Positions 8,801 through 22,918 of a stretch of 64,000 nucleotides of DNA are shown here, piece after piece. The DNA comes from Bradyrhizobium sp. (GTDB taxonomy: Bacteria; Pseudomonadota; Alphaproteobacteria; Rhizobiales; Xanthobacteraceae): contig NZ_SSMW01000041.1 of NCBI RefSeq assembly GCF_004799405.1, positions 1-64,000 on the forward strand. The letters run 5' to 3'. Below the pieces are notes generated by a model that worked only from the letters and a program-made list of their open reading frames with translations, had not been told where the DNA came from and did not search any database. Position 1 is the stretch's first letter. Each line of letters starts with the position of its first letter. The position numbers and the translations under genes were made by a program.

Positions 8801-9085
8801 ATGCTGTTCATGGTGATCGAGCGCTTCAGGGATCGCGACCCAATCCCGGTCTACCGGCGCGTGCGCGATGCCGGCATCAAGTTTCCCGAAGGACTGACAT
8901 ACGTCGCAAGCTGGATCGAGCCCAACTTCGACCGCTGCTTCCAGCTGATGGAATGCGACGACCTGCGGCTGCTTCAGGAATGGGTTCTGAACTGCCAGGG
9001 GCTCGGCATGACGTTCGAGATCGTGCCGGTGGTGCCGAGCAAGGAAACCCGCGAAGTCGTGGCGCCGTTCCTCGACGATAAATAG
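8801..9085 (+). CDS. DUF3303 domain-containing protein
   Basis: A 94-residue small cytoplasmic protein matching DUF3303 (MLFMVIERFRDRDPIPVYRR, then YVASWIEPNFDRCFQLMECD). These are ferredoxin-like/dimeric alpha-beta barrel proteins without an assigned reaction. The ATG at 8801 follows a GGGAGGGG stretch that is a good ribosome site and gives the family start. It lies 17 bp downstream of the DUF3455 gene, probably the same transcript, and converges with alaS with only 7 bp between the stop codons. Confidence 0.85.
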   Translation: MLFMVIERFRDRDPIPVYRRVRDAGIKFPEGLTYVASWIEPNFDRCFQLMECDDLRLLQEWVLNCQGLGMTFEIVPVVPSKETREVVAPFLDDK

Positions 9086-9092
9086 CAGGGCG

Positions 9093-11771
<2,679 letters not shown>

Positions 11772-11973
11772 ATCGGTCCCATCGCACCCAGTATCGCCTG
11801 TAGGGCAGGCACTTCCAGCGCACCGCTTTTAGACAAGGGTGCAGGCGGTGTCCAGAAAGTGTGCAACGAATCAGCGGGTTGCCGCACCAGCACAGGAACC
11901 GTTGATAGCCGCGCGGGCCGCGTTGACAGCCTTGGCGCAGCCGTGTTTTCCTCCTATCTAGTAGGAGACAGTC

Positions 11974-12146
11974 ACGTCGGGAGAGACCGGCTTAAGTGTC
12001 GGCGCCGAAGGAGCAACCGCCCCGGAAACTCTCAGGCAAACGGACCGCGTGACTTGGTAGCATCTGGAAAGAGACGCTGACCGGCGAAAGCCGAAAAATG
12101 CGTCCGCCGACGGGATAATACTCTCAGGCACAGCGACAGATGGGGC
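11974..12146 (+). ncRNA. Tandem glycine riboswitch
   Basis: Two successive glycine aptamers lie in the 5' leader of gcvT. The first (about 11974-12048) begins with CGGGAGAGACCGG and contains the conserved GCCGAAGGAGCAA and AAACTCTCAGGCAAA segments. The second (about 12062-12146) has GGAAAGAGACG, GGCGAAAGCCGAAAA and a second ACTCTCAGGCACA. In this class glycine binding normally turns the glycine-cleavage genes on. A small hairpin (CTCCTA..TAGGAG, 11951-11967) immediately precedes the first aptamer, and a TTGACA at 11923 is a possible -35 element. Aptamer boundaries are approximate. Confidence 0.95.
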
Positions 12147-12192
12147 TTGCGCGGGTTTTCGGGGAATCTCCCCCGGCAACCGCGAGGGTCCC

Positions 12193-13344
12193 ATGATGCT
12201 TGCGCGCGACGACCAATCCCCGCTGAAACGCACCCCTTTGCACGCGCTGCATGTCGCGCGCGGCGGCAAGATGGTGCCGTTCGCCGGCTACGACATGCCG
12301 GTGCAATACGCCACCGGCGTGCTCCGGGAGCACCTGCACACCCGCAAGCTTGCCGGCCTGTTCGACGTATCGCACATGGGCCAGATCGCGCTGCGACCGA
12401 AATCCGGCAAGCTCGAAGATGCCGCTTTGGCGCTGGAGCGGCTGGTGCCGCAGGACATCGTCGCGGTCGCGGTGGGCCGGCAGCGTTACGCGCAGTTCAC
12501 CAACGGTGCCGGGGGCATCCTCGACGACCTGATGGTGGCGAATTTCGGCAGCCATCTGTTTCTGGTGGTCAACGCCGCCTGCAAGGCCGCGGACGAGGCG
12601 CATCTGCGCGCGCATCTGTCTGACGTTTGCGAGATCGAGCCGCTGGCCGGCCGCGCCTTGATCGCCCTGCAAGGGCCGAAGGCGGAATCGGTGCTGGCGA
12701 CAGTTTGCGCGGACGCCGCGGCGATGCGGTTCATGGACGCTGGCCCGCATGTGGTCGACGGCATCGACTGCTTTCTCTCGCGCTCGGGCTACACCGGCGA
12801 GGACGGCTTTGAAATTTCGGTGCCCGCCGAACGCGCCGAGTCACTGGCGACGAGGTTGCTGGCAAACAGTGACGTACTCCCGATCGGGCTTGGCGCCCGC
12901 GACAGCCTGCGGCTCGAGGCCGGGCTGTGCCTCTATGGCCACGACATCGACACCACGACCACGCCGGTGGAGGGCGCGCTGGAATGGTCGATCCAGAAGA
13001 GCCGCCGCCACGGCGGGGCGCGCGCGGGCGGCTTCCCCGGCGCGGACAAGATTCTGGCCCAGCTTGCGAACGGCGCGCCGCGCCGCCGCGTCGGGCTGAA
13101 ACCCGAAGGCCGCGCGCCGGTGCGCGAAGGCGCGCCGTTATTTGCGGACACTACCTCCTCCGAGCCAATCGGCGCGGTCACCTCCGGCGGCTTCGGCCCG
13201 AGCCTCAATGCGCCGATCGCGATGGGCTATCTCCCCTCGCCGCTCGCGGTGGCCGGCGCTCCGGTGTTTGCCGAATTGCGCGGGCAGCGGCTGCCGCTGC
13301 GGGTCACAGCCATGCCGTTCGTTCCCAACACCTATAAACGCTGA
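12193..13344 (+). CDS. gcvT: Aminomethyltransferase (glycine cleavage T protein)
   Basis: A 383-residue T protein that takes the aminomethyl group from the H protein and makes methylene-tetrahydrofolate with release of ammonia. Recognisable parts are [18 protein letters not shown] near the N-terminus, [10 protein letters not shown], the folate-site region [14 protein letters not shown] and the C-terminal GCV_T barrel. It is the first gene after the glycine riboswitch and is followed 10 bp later by gcvH, so T, H and P form one glycine-induced operon. Confidence 0.96.
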   Translation: MMLARDDQSPLKRTPLHALHVARGGKMVPFAGYDMPVQYATGVLREHLHTRKLAGLFDVSHMGQIALRPKSGKLEDAALALERLVPQDIVAVAVGRQRYAQFTNGAGGILDDLMVANFGSHLFLVVNAACKAADEAHLRAHLSDVCEIEPLAGRALIALQGPKAESVLATVCADAAAMRFMDAGPHVVDGIDCFLSRSGYTGEDGFEISVPAERAESLATRLLANSDVLPIGLGARDSLRLEAGLCLYGHDIDTTTTPVEGALEWSIQKSRRHGGARAGGFPGADKILAQLANGAPRRRVGLKPEGRAPVREGAPLFADTTSSEPIGAVTSGGFGPSLNAPIAMGYLPSPLAVAGAPVFAELRGQRLPLRVTAMPFVPNTYKR

Positions 13345-13354
13345 AGGAATTGTC

Positions 13355-13720
13355 ATGACCACGCTGTTCACGTCCGACCACGAATGGCTCCGCATCGAGG
13401 GCGACGTCGCCACCATCGGCGTCACCGACTACGCACAGTCGCAGCTCGGCGATGTCGTGTTCGTCGAACTGCCGAAGGTCGGGCGCAAGCTGAAGAAGGC
13501 GGAAGCCGCCGCCGTGGTCGAGTCCGTCAAGGCGGCGTCCGACGTCTACGCGCCGATTTCAGGCGAAGTGCTCGAGGTCAACGAGGCGCTTGCGGCGGAG
13601 CCCGCGCTGGTCAATTCCGACGCCGGCGGCAAGGCATGGTTTTTCAAACTGAAGATCGCGGACAAGAGCGAACTCGGCGGCCTGATGGATGAGGCCGGCT
13701 ACAAGGCGCACACGGCGTGA
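13355..13720 (+). CDS. gcvH: Glycine cleavage system H protein
   Basis: A 121-residue lipoyl carrier that shuttles the aminomethyl intermediate between P, T and L proteins. The lipoyl-lysine region is intact: [18 protein letters not shown], where the lysine of SVKAAS is the modified residue. The start at 13355 gives the standard [16 protein letters not shown] opening. It is tightly spaced between gcvT and gcvP. The L protein (dihydrolipoyl dehydrogenase) is not in the window and is presumably shared with other complexes. Confidence 0.97.
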   Translation: MTTLFTSDHEWLRIEGDVATIGVTDYAQSQLGDVVFVELPKVGRKLKKAEAAAVVESVKAASDVYAPISGEVLEVNEALAAEPALVNSDAGGKAWFFKLKIADKSELGGLMDEAGYKAHTA

Positions 13721-13736
13721 TGATGAGGATATGACC

Positions 13737-16610
<2,874 letters not shown>

Positions 16611-16928
16611 GGCGGTCCGTCCTTTGACGGAAAAGAAAGACGTCTCCGGCATGCTGGACATCTGCCCGGAACGGTGAACCTGCGAAGTCAGGTGAAGGCC
16701 GAACTTGAAGTGCCGGTGAAACGCCGCGAGTGAATCAAGAGCTTTCGCTTAGAGCTCCAAGTCCTTTTGCTGTCGTGAATTTCCTTTGGCAATACGGCAG
16801 CAATGGCGAAGCGTTGACGCCTTCGGGAGCCAAAGAAAATGGCAGCGAGACCCCAAGTCATCCGACTTCCTCCCTTCCCGTTAACGTCGAATTCTAAGTC
16901 ACACACCTATGCTCATGGCGTTCATCGC
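16611..16928. other. Intergenic region after gcvP
   Basis: This 318-bp spacer separates the convergent gcvP and DUF1835-type genes. A perfect small hairpin (TCCGTC-CTTT-GACGGA, 16616-16631) lies just past the gcvP stop but has no following T-run, so it is at most a weak terminator. A 72-codon minus-strand frame at 16688-16906 shows no recognisable protein features and is not called. Confidence 0.5.
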
Positions 16929-17905
16929 TTACGGCTTCACCAGCATCGAATCCCAGCGCCATAGCCGGTCGTTGGTCAGGTGCGTGCCGCCCCACCAGCG
17001 GTCGATCGGGTTGTGCCGGCTGAAATCTTCCTTGTGCGCGACGATCGCCTTGCCGAAGTCGGTCAGCGACAGCCGGCTTCGGTGGTAGGCGTGGACACGA
17101 TCCCGGAAGTTTTCCCGTTCGAGCGTGCGTAGCTCCTCGTCGAGACCGGCCACGGCCGGGGTTGGACCATGGGCAAGCGCATCAAGCAGATAGCCGTGCT
17201 CGAACTCACCGAAGATGCGCGTCCCTCGCAAGCTGCGAAGGTGGAAAAGCGCGTTTGTCCGCTGGTATCCCCTCGCGATCAGCTCCAGGAAACGCATTTC
17301 CGTCGCGCCAAGCCCGGTCACGCTGGAGGGGAGCTCTTCAAGCAATTCGCGCAGGGCCGGCCTCAGCAGCGGCAAAGCGCTCAAATCCTGGCCAAGCAGA
17401 GCGAAGCAGGCTTCCGGCGTCGGTGCCCGGTACGCCTGCCAGGCCGCGCTTGCCGTCGCCAGTTCCCTTTCGGTGACGGGGACGGCCGGCGGCTGCCACT
17501 TGCCAAGCTGCCGAAGCTCGATCATCTCGATATCGACAAGGCGCAATCCCAGCCTGGACCCGATTTCCGGATGAGACCGAAAATAATCAAGCAGCCAGAC
17601 CAGTTCCAATTGAGCATTCGGATTTGGGTCGAACCATAATTCGACGGTTTCGCAACGCCGGCACACGTCGATCAAACTGAGATCTTTCCAGCCGACCTCC
17701 TCGACCTTGCGTGTCGATACATAATCGAGCCAATGCCCGCCGGCGCTTGGGTCGTCCGCGCCGCCAATCTCGTCTCGAGTTCTTCGCCGGACGGCAGCGG
17801 TCCCCACACGAACCGAAGCATAAGGTCGATCGCGATATCGGCCCGACCTTCCTTCATGAAAGAAAGACTGGTGGAAGCGTCACTCGTCAAAATGAGACGC
17901 GTCAT
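16929..17905 (-). pseudogene. DUF1835-type protein gene with a frameshift
   Basis: The C-terminal 260 residues (from HWLDYVSTRKVEEVGW to the end) and an N-terminal segment starting at 17905 (MTRLILTSDASTSLSFMKEG, with a GGAGAGG ribosome site) are consecutive parts of one DUF1835-family protein but lie in different frames. The shift falls around 17730-17760, where one frame reads TTQAPAG and the other AGGHWLDY. Joined, they give about 325 residues, near the family's size. The function of DUF1835 proteins is not known. Either the gene is broken or one base is miscalled. It is downstream of the recA terminator on the same strand. Confidence 0.7.
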
Positions 17906-17924
17906 GGTCCTCTCCGCCATACGC

Positions 17925-17974
17925 AAAACAAAACGGGCGCCGGGGATCTCGGCAATTCCAGGTCCTCGGCGCCC
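17925..17974 (-). terminator. Rho-independent terminator of recA
   Basis: Read on the minus strand, a long GC-rich stem (GGGCGCCGAGGA paired with TCCCCGGCGCCC, one mismatch) is followed by TTTTGTTTT. It begins about 45 bp after the recA stop codon, and it also separates recA from the downstream DUF1835-type gene. Confidence 0.85.
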
Positions 17975-18019
17975 GCTAATGTCAAACTTTAACTCACACG
18001 AACAAGATTTGGGAAAATC

Positions 18020-19108
<1,089 letters not shown>

Positions 19109-19216
19109 TGGGTGGTGCTCCTTATGGCGGGGATTCGCTAGTGGGACAAACGGGGCGCAAAACAAGGGAATCTGAAGAATTAACGCTGATGGAACACCGT
19201 ACCCTATTTGTTCTCC

Positions 19217-19231
19217 GTTCGCAATATGTTC
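19217..19231. promoter_or_regulatory. Alphaproteobacterial LexA (SOS) box of recA
   Basis: GTTCGCAATATGTTC is an exact GTTC-N7-GTTC direct repeat, the LexA target described in alphaproteobacteria. It lies 109-123 bp upstream of the recA start codon. It is only about 8 bp from the duplicated target site of the neighbouring transposon, so the insertion spared the operator. Confidence 0.85.
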
Positions 19232-19238
19232 TTTTTGT

Positions 19239-19246
19239 GGGGGTGG
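19239..19246. repeat. Left target-site duplication of the IS1595-type transposon
   Basis: The 8 bases GGGGGTGG here are repeated at 21431-21438 on the other side of the element, as expected of IS1595-family insertion. The site belongs to a GTGGGGGTGGG motif that occurs again at 21918 and 23894. Confidence 0.8.
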
Positions 19247-19270
19247 CAGCTATATACCCGCAGGACATGT
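19247..19270 (+). repeat. Left terminal inverted repeat of the IS1595-type element
   Basis: Begins CAGCTATATACCC and continues with GGACATGTA. It matches the inverted sequence at 21407-21430 at most positions, with differences clustered at bases 2, 4 and 14-16. Confidence 0.75.
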
Positions 19271-19345
19271 AACCATGTCTTGTGGTAAACAAATAGCTAC
19301 CGCCCCTAACTCTGGGATGGCCCCAGAGCGGCGGGAGACGCGCAC

Positions 19346-20431
19346 ATGCAATTGCTCAAGACGGTATTCTTGTATTTGGCCGGACAGGCTGGGCTCACTT
19401 ACGCCGCGCACCTCATTTTCAAACGGTTACCCGCTGCTCTCACGGAGAACGCCGTGATGGGTTGGCTGGATGACCAAATCGCAGCGGAATTTGGCTTATC
19501 GTCGCCAGATGGTTCCACTGTTATTTCTTGGGCGGTCCCCATTATATTGGCGGCTGGCACTCTGTGGCTTTTTCATCGCTACACAACGGGCCCCTTAAAG
19601 CGGGCGCTTGCCGAGCAAGCCAGCGGTGACCGATTTTCTGCTATTGGTATCGTGCATGGGCCTTCTGCCCGAACATGGATTCGAAGAGTGGAGCCCTACC
19701 ACGTCATAATCCTTGGACTTGTGATCGCCGCGATTGGTGTTGGCTGGCAGTTGTATCGAGGCCAACAACCTGGTTTGCAAACTGTATCTTCCGGACAAAA
19801 AGTAACGGTAGATACTTCCGTCGTTCGTGCGCCAGCTCCGGAAGTGGTTGCTCAAATTAAAGCACCGCTTCAAGCAAAAATAGATTCACTTGAGCATCAA
19901 CTGGCACAGCGGCAGAATCCGGCACCAACCGCGAGACCTCCAGCGCCCAAAAAGATAATCTATGATGCCGCCGAAATGCCAGAACGACGGAAACAGCTAC
20001 GCGAGCTAACTCAATATTTTGTAGTCACCATTGAGCAAATTCGGGACGAAGCCACCAACTTAAATACTGAAAAACTTATCGCGTTACAGGATCAGCCGCC
20101 CAAGGATTACGTTGCGGCGCTAGAAACATTCAAAGGACATTTTGAGACAGCTTTTACTGGACTTAGTACTATCGTGCGGAAGTACGGCTTTGCCGACATT
20201 CAAGAAATGGATTGGGGCCATCCCGATATGACAACCCCGACAGATGATTTTATCGCGCTTTTTGCTGTCTATGAAGATCGACCAGTGACAAATATACGAA
20301 CTATATTTCGCCAAGTATCACGGCGGAATTTTTCCGAGGCCATAGAGCTTTTCAACCAATGGATTAAGGTAAAACAAGCGATGATTGCCGCCAAAGGCGT
20401 CGAATATCAAAATGCGGAGATTCGCCAATGA
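19346..20431 (+). CDS. Transposon passenger: membrane-anchored protein of unknown function
   Basis: A 361-residue protein I do not recognise. It has three predicted membrane helices (about residues 5-25, 57-77 and 118-138), then a predicted coiled coil (165-190) rich in Ala, Gln and Leu, a Pro-Ala linker (PAPTARPPAPKK) and a soluble helical C-terminal domain of about 155 residues. A GGGAG ribosome site precedes ATG 19346. Codon use and GC are lower than in the surrounding core genes, consistent with transfer. It overlaps the next small gene by ATGA and lies between the inverted repeats of the IS1595-type element, so it is cargo. It does not resemble a transposition accessory protein. Confidence 0.75.
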   Translation: MQLLKTVFLYLAGQAGLTYAAHLIFKRLPAALTENAVMGWLDDQIAAEFGLSSPDGSTVISWAVPIILAAGTLWLFHRYTTGPLKRALAEQASGDRFSAIGIVHGPSARTWIRRVEPYHVIILGLVIAAIGVGWQLYRGQQPGLQTVSSGQKVTVDTSVVRAPAPEVVAQIKAPLQAKIDSLEHQLAQRQNPAPTARPPAPKKIIYDAAEMPERRKQLRELTQYFVVTIEQIRDEATNLNTEKLIALQDQPPKDYVAALETFKGHFETAFTGLSTIVRKYGFADIQEMDWGHPDMTTPTDDFIALFAVYEDRPVTNIRTIFRQVSRRNFSEAIELFNQWIKVKQAMIAAKGVEYQNAEIRQ

Positions 20432-20619
20432 GCAAAAAGCCTAAATATCGTTTCGACCAGCTCTTGCAGGCGATGGTCACCCAACCCGTACCTTCGGAAA
20501 GGCTTGCAAAAGAAGCTCGAACATCAAAGCAGGCTGACGGCGCAAGTTATGGCGATACTCGAACTCGCGCAGGTAAAGCTGCAAGTGCTTCTTCGAAACC
20601 CAAACGTAAGTCCCGTTGA
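20428..20619 (+). CDS. Small basic passenger protein (63 aa)
   Basis: A 63-residue, Lys/Arg/Ser-rich protein starting at the ATGA overlap with the preceding membrane-protein gene, which suggests coupled translation. The N-terminal 20 residues (KKPKYRFDQLLQAMVTQPVP) look like a genuine amphipathic segment. The rest is low-complexity and is antisense to the last 140 bp of the transposase gene. It could be a real partner of the membrane protein, or a gene whose 3' part was replaced by transposase sequence. No function is assigned. Confidence 0.5.
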   Translation: MSKKPKYRFDQLLQAMVTQPVPSERLAKEARTSKQADGASYGDTRTRAGKAASASSKPKRKSR

Positions 20620-21355
20620 TCCCGCGTTTTACTTGCGACCAGAACGACTCGATTGAGTTGGTGTGAACGTCTCCGCGAACGTACTCCTTCGCGGAGTGAT
20701 CGACGGCCTCATGGTCGTAACCGTACTTTTCGGTAAGCAGTTTGAAATTCGATGCTTCGTCTGTGTGAACGCGTGATCCCTCTTTTACAAACCGCACGAT
20801 ATGAGGAACGATATGCTGCTTGGTGCGAGCCTGAACAACGCGCGTGACAACATCGCCGCCCCGCTCGACCATGCCAAGCACGATGGCTTTGTCATCATGT
20901 CCCGCAACGTCATGACCGCCGATAAAAGTTTCGTCGGCTTCCACAATCTTGCCGGGGCCGCCAAGCGGATAGTCGCCGTCAACGTAGCCCATATAGAGCC
21001 GGATCATGTGGCACATGCGCCAAGCGGTTTTGTAGGTTACGCCAAGCTGACGCTGCACCTCTTTGGCGGCCACGCCGTTCCGCGTCTCGCAAAACAGGAA
21101 CATCACATAGAACCAGTCCCGCAGGCTGGTACGGGTCTTTTCAAACGGGGTGCCTGCGGTCGGGTAGACCTGATAGCCGCAATGCTCGCATTCGAACGAG
21201 CGGCGTCCCCTGACCCGGTAATAGGTCGCCTCTTTCAGGCATTTGAAGCAGGTAAAACGCTCGCCAAAGCGGCTGCGCATCAAGTGCGTCAGGCAGCTAT
21301 CTTCGTCAGGGAAACGCTTCTGAAATTCGCGGATTTTGGAGGGTTTCTGGGCCAT
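20477..21355 (-). CDS. IS1595 family transposase
   Basis: A 292-residue transposase with an N-terminal zinc ribbon (CFKC at 36-39, CEHC at 56-59) and an ISXO2-like DDE domain. The acidic residues are visible in VEADETFIGG (D141), HTDEASNF (D199) and NSIESFWSQVK (E236). The basic C-terminal helix (YLREFEYRHNLRR) is also present. It looks intact. It reads toward, and overlaps by about 140 bp, the 63-residue passenger gene. It should mobilise the element bounded at 19247 and 21430. Confidence 0.93.
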   Translation of the reverse strand: MAQKPSKIREFQKRFPDEDSCLTHLMRSRFGERFTCFKCLKEATYYRVRGRRSFECEHCGYQVYPTAGTPFEKTRTSLRDWFYVMFLFCETRNGVAAKEVQRQLGVTYKTAWRMCHMIRLYMGYVDGDYPLGGPGKIVEADETFIGGHDVAGHDDKAIVLGMVERGGDVVTRVVQARTKQHIVPHIVRFVKEGSRVHTDEASNFKLLTEKYGYDHEAVDHSAKEYVRGDVHTNSIESFWSQVKRGINGTYVWVSKKHLQLYLREFEYRHNLRRQPALMFELLLQAFPKVRVG

Positions 21356-21430
21356 GTGGAACCTGCCTTCCCTGAGAATATATGCACTGTATCAGGGTTT
21401 GTTCTACATGTCCGTAGGGTATATATCCGG

Positions 21431-21438
21431 GGGGTGGG
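21431..21438. repeat. Right target-site duplication of the IS1595-type transposon
   Basis: GGGGGTGG, identical to 19239-19246. The sequence continues as GGTAGTGGCCTAG, so the empty site would have read GTGGGGGTGGGTAGTGGCC, very close to the motif still intact at 21918. Confidence 0.8.
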
Positions 21439-21440
21439 TA

Positions 21441-21476
21441 GTGGCCTAGTTTGAAGTTAAAAGTGGCCTAATTTGA
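21441..21476 (+). repeat. Short-repeat block 1 (AGTGGCCTAGTTTGA / AGTGGCCTAATTTGA)
   Basis: Two direct copies of an AGTGGCCTA(G/A)TTTGA motif, 20 bp apart, directly to the right of the transposon. The same motif family recurs in blocks at 21870, 22675, 22811 and 23849. With the GTGGGGGTGGG piece now split by the transposon this block matches the layout of the others. Confidence 0.7.
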
Positions 21477-21577
21477 TTTGTGTTCACTAAGGAACCGATC
21501 GCCCTGAGGCGGCATATTAGGATTGGAACTTCGTCAAACCCAGCGGTTAGGACCCGCAAACCACGAGAGGTTGTGTC

Positions 21578-21775
21578 ATGGAGCGCCGCCGTTTCAACCA
21601 GACCCGATCCCTTGAAGAACGACTTGCCGAAGAAGCGAAGCGCCTGCGAGCTGAGGCCAAATTGCTGCCACATGGCGCGAAACGCGATGAGTTAATCCGC
21701 AGAGCGCGGCAGGCCGAAACCGGATCGCACATGAGCGCGTGGCTGCGATCCCCGGAACTTCGGCCGCCAGAATAG
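21578..21775 (+). CDS. Small charged protein, LEERLAEEAKRLR family (65 aa)
   Basis: A 65-residue cytoplasmic protein with a GAGAGG ribosome site before ATG 21578. It is mostly helical and charged (LEERLAEEAKRLRAEAKLLP) and ends in WLRSPELRPPE. A clear paralogue is encoded at 22157-22357. Proteins of this kind are numerous in Bradyrhizobium-type genomes as short hypothetical proteins; no activity is known. It is bounded by short-repeat blocks on both sides. A role as a small regulatory or stress protein would be a guess. Confidence 0.75.
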   Translation: MERRRFNQTRSLEERLAEEAKRLRAEAKLLPHGAKRDELIRRARQAETGSHMSAWLRSPELRPPE

Positions 21776-21869
21776 CAGGATGCCCACTCCTTACCTTGTC
21801 TATATATTTTTGTTCATGGCTTACGACGCTTTCTGGAAAGTGGTTGGCCAGTTTGCGGGCGAACTTCAC

Positions 21870-21995
21870 TAGTGGCCTATTTTGATTCTGCGAATGGCCT
21901 ATTTCGGCCAGTACCGTGGGGGTGGGTACTGGCCTGCGTCCAGTACCGGGGTCCGTATTTGGGGGCAATTGTCCTAATTTGAATCGTGCAGCGTC
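21870..21995 (+). repeat. Short-repeat block 2 (TGGCCTA and TGTCCTAATTT types)
   Basis: Contains AGTGGCCTATTTTGA, ATGGCCTATTTCGGCCAGT (an inverted repeat), GTGGGGGTGGGTACTGGCC and finally TTGTCCTAATTTGAA. Both motif variants of the region occur in one block, joined through the GTGGGGGTGGG spacer. No reading frame crosses it convincingly. Confidence 0.7.
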
Positions 21996-22003
21996 CCAAT
22001 TCG

Positions 22004-22018
22004 TTAATCAAAGGTTAA
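22004..22018. promoter_or_regulatory. TTAA-N7-TTAA motif (possible CtrA box)
   Basis: TTAATCAAAGGTTAA exactly fits the CtrA recognition pattern TTAA-N7-TTAA. It lies about 140 bp upstream of the small-gene pair 22157-22521. The stretch is AT-rich, so chance is a real possibility here, unlike the two matches in the flagellar block. Confidence 0.35.
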
Positions 22019-22156
22019 TTAATTTTCCGAACCGGTCTGTTTTGACCACGTGTCGTACACCCGACATGAGAAACTAAACTCATCACCGCGCCCGTATCTG
22101 GTAGTCATCGGTGACTGAGAGTGCTGCAAGCTCCCGCCCCTTTGAGGGATCGACCC

Positions 22157-22357
22157 ATGGAGCATCACCCTTTCGCACAACGTAAATCCCTTGAGGAACG
22201 TCTGGCCGACGAAGCTAGAGTCTTGCGCGCGCAGGCCAAGTTGCTTCGACCTGGCGCTGTCCGAGAGGCCGCGCTGCGCAAGGCGCGGCAGACCGAAACA
22301 GGTGCGCACATAAACCAATGGCTGAATTCGCCCGGCTTACGCCCGCCAACACCATGA
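22157..22357 (+). CDS. Small charged protein, paralogue of the 21578 gene (66 aa)
   Basis: A 66-residue protein that aligns over its whole length with the product at 21578-21775: KSLEERLADEARVLRAQAKL against RSLEERLAEEAKRLRAEAKL, and a closing LNSPGLRPP against LRSPELRPP. A GAGGGA ribosome site precedes ATG 22157. It overlaps the next gene by ATGA, so the two are translationally coupled. Function is unknown. The two copies probably come from an old duplication of the repeat-flanked module. Confidence 0.75.
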   Translation: MEHHPFAQRKSLEERLADEARVLRAQAKLLRPGAVREAALRKARQTETGAHINQWLNSPGLRPPTP

Positions 22358-22521
22358 GCAAGCCCGTCGAGGAACTGCTCCGATCGATTAAAGATGATTT
22401 CGCTGCCGCCAAGCAGATGCAGGAAGCATTGGAAGCAAAAGCGCTCTTTCGCTTGTTAAATTATTGTCCGCCGCCGACGTTTGGGATAGCCGAGCCGTAT
22501 CCGCCATCGAACGCCGATTAG
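22354..22521 (+). CDS. Small hypothetical protein (55 aa) coupled to the preceding gene
   Basis: A 55-residue protein starting at the ATGA overlap. The first half is a charged helix (SKPVEELLRSIKDDFAAAKQ), and the C-terminus is Pro-rich (CPPPTFGIAEPYPP). I do not recognise a family. The position between a coupled start and an immediate hairpin terminator argues that it is a real gene rather than a chance frame. Confidence 0.6.
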   Translation: MSKPVEELLRSIKDDFAAAKQMQEALEAKALFRLLNYCPPPTFGIAEPYPPSNAD

Positions 22522-22547
22522 GGCCGCCTCAGTTGGCGGCCTCTTTC
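22522..22547 (+). terminator. Rho-independent terminator (GGCCGCC..GGCGGCC)
   Basis: A perfect 7-bp stem GGCCGCC/GGCGGCC with a TCAGTT loop and a TCTTTC tail, starting at the stop codon of the 55-residue gene. The same hairpin with small changes follows the genes ending at 23339 and 24287. Confidence 0.8.
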
Positions 22548-22674
22548 ATTTCGCCCAAAGAAATCCGAGCGCCTTATGTGCCTCTTCGGGTGTCATGTTG
22601 GCGATCTGAGCATTCTGAAGATATTCATTTTATATTTTCAAAACAGACGCCGAACAAATCAATCCCAGCCGTGA

Positions 22675-22705
22675 AGTGTCCTAATCTGCCCCGCGAGTGT
22701 CAAGG
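22675..22705 (+). repeat. Short-repeat block 3 (single GTGTCCTAATCTG)
   Basis: A degenerate copy, AGTGTCCTAATCTG, followed by GCGAGTGTC, the same succession seen at the start of blocks 4 and 5. It is the least complete block. Confidence 0.5.
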
Positions 22706-22764
22706 AAACGGCCCCAGGGAAACTGAGGCCGCTGTTCATCAGATGCCTGGGCGTGTGGCGTCTG
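22706..22764 (+). ncRNA. Double-hairpin element, copy A (possible terminator plus structured RNA)
   Basis: A terminator-like hairpin (CGGCCCCAG/CTGAGGCCG, 22709-22731) is followed by a second stem, CAGATGCC (22740-22747) with GGCGTCTG (22757-22764), enclosing TGGGCGTGT. Copy B at 23611-23673 has the stem CGGATGC/GCATCCG around a loop that also ends in TGGGCGTGT. One A-T pair has become G-C and one G-T has become A-T, so pairing is kept while bases change. This suggests selection on the structure. What it does is unknown. Confidence 0.5.
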
Positions 22765-22810
22765 GTCGTGCCGTACCAAGCCGCCCCGCCCATGATCGTT
22801 CCCAGGCGGG

Positions 22811-22918
22811 CTGTCCTAATTTCAAATCGCGAGTGTCCTAATTAGGACAGGACCGTGGTACTTGTCCGTATTTAAGCCCCAGTGTCCTAATTTGATGGTT
22901 ACTGGTGTCCTAATTCGC
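22811..22918 (+). repeat. Short-repeat block 4 (TGTCCTAATTT type)
   Basis: Four TGTCCTAAT copies occur in about 105 bp, one of them in the perfect palindrome TGTCCTAATTAGGACA (22835-22850). The order is direct copy, palindrome, ACCGTGG spacer, two direct copies. It closely parallels block 5 but lacks the TGGCCTA variant. Confidence 0.7.

Larger units (their letters stand above)
19247..21430. mobile_element. IS1595-family transposon with passenger genes (2184 bp)
   Basis: The ends form imperfect inverted repeats of about 24 bp. The left end (19247-19270) and the reverse complement of the right end (21407-21430) share TATATACCC and GGACATGTA blocks separated by three variable bases. Both sides carry the 8-bp duplication GGGGGTGG. 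Inside are a transposase with a zinc ribbon and ISXO2-type DDE domain on the minus strand, a 361-residue membrane protein and a 63-residue protein on the plus strand. Some IS1595-family members (for example the ISNwi1 group) are known to carry passenger genes. The base composition is visibly lower in GC than the flanking core genes. Confidence 0.85.

Noticed and set aside
16688..16906. 72-codon minus-strand frame after gcvP
   Set aside because: No ribosome site, no recognisable features; kept only as a note in the intergenic entry.
22004..22018. Treating the third TTAA-N7-TTAA as an equal CtrA target
   Set aside because: It fits the pattern, but the surrounding DNA is AT-rich and accessory, so chance is more likely; listed with low confidence only.
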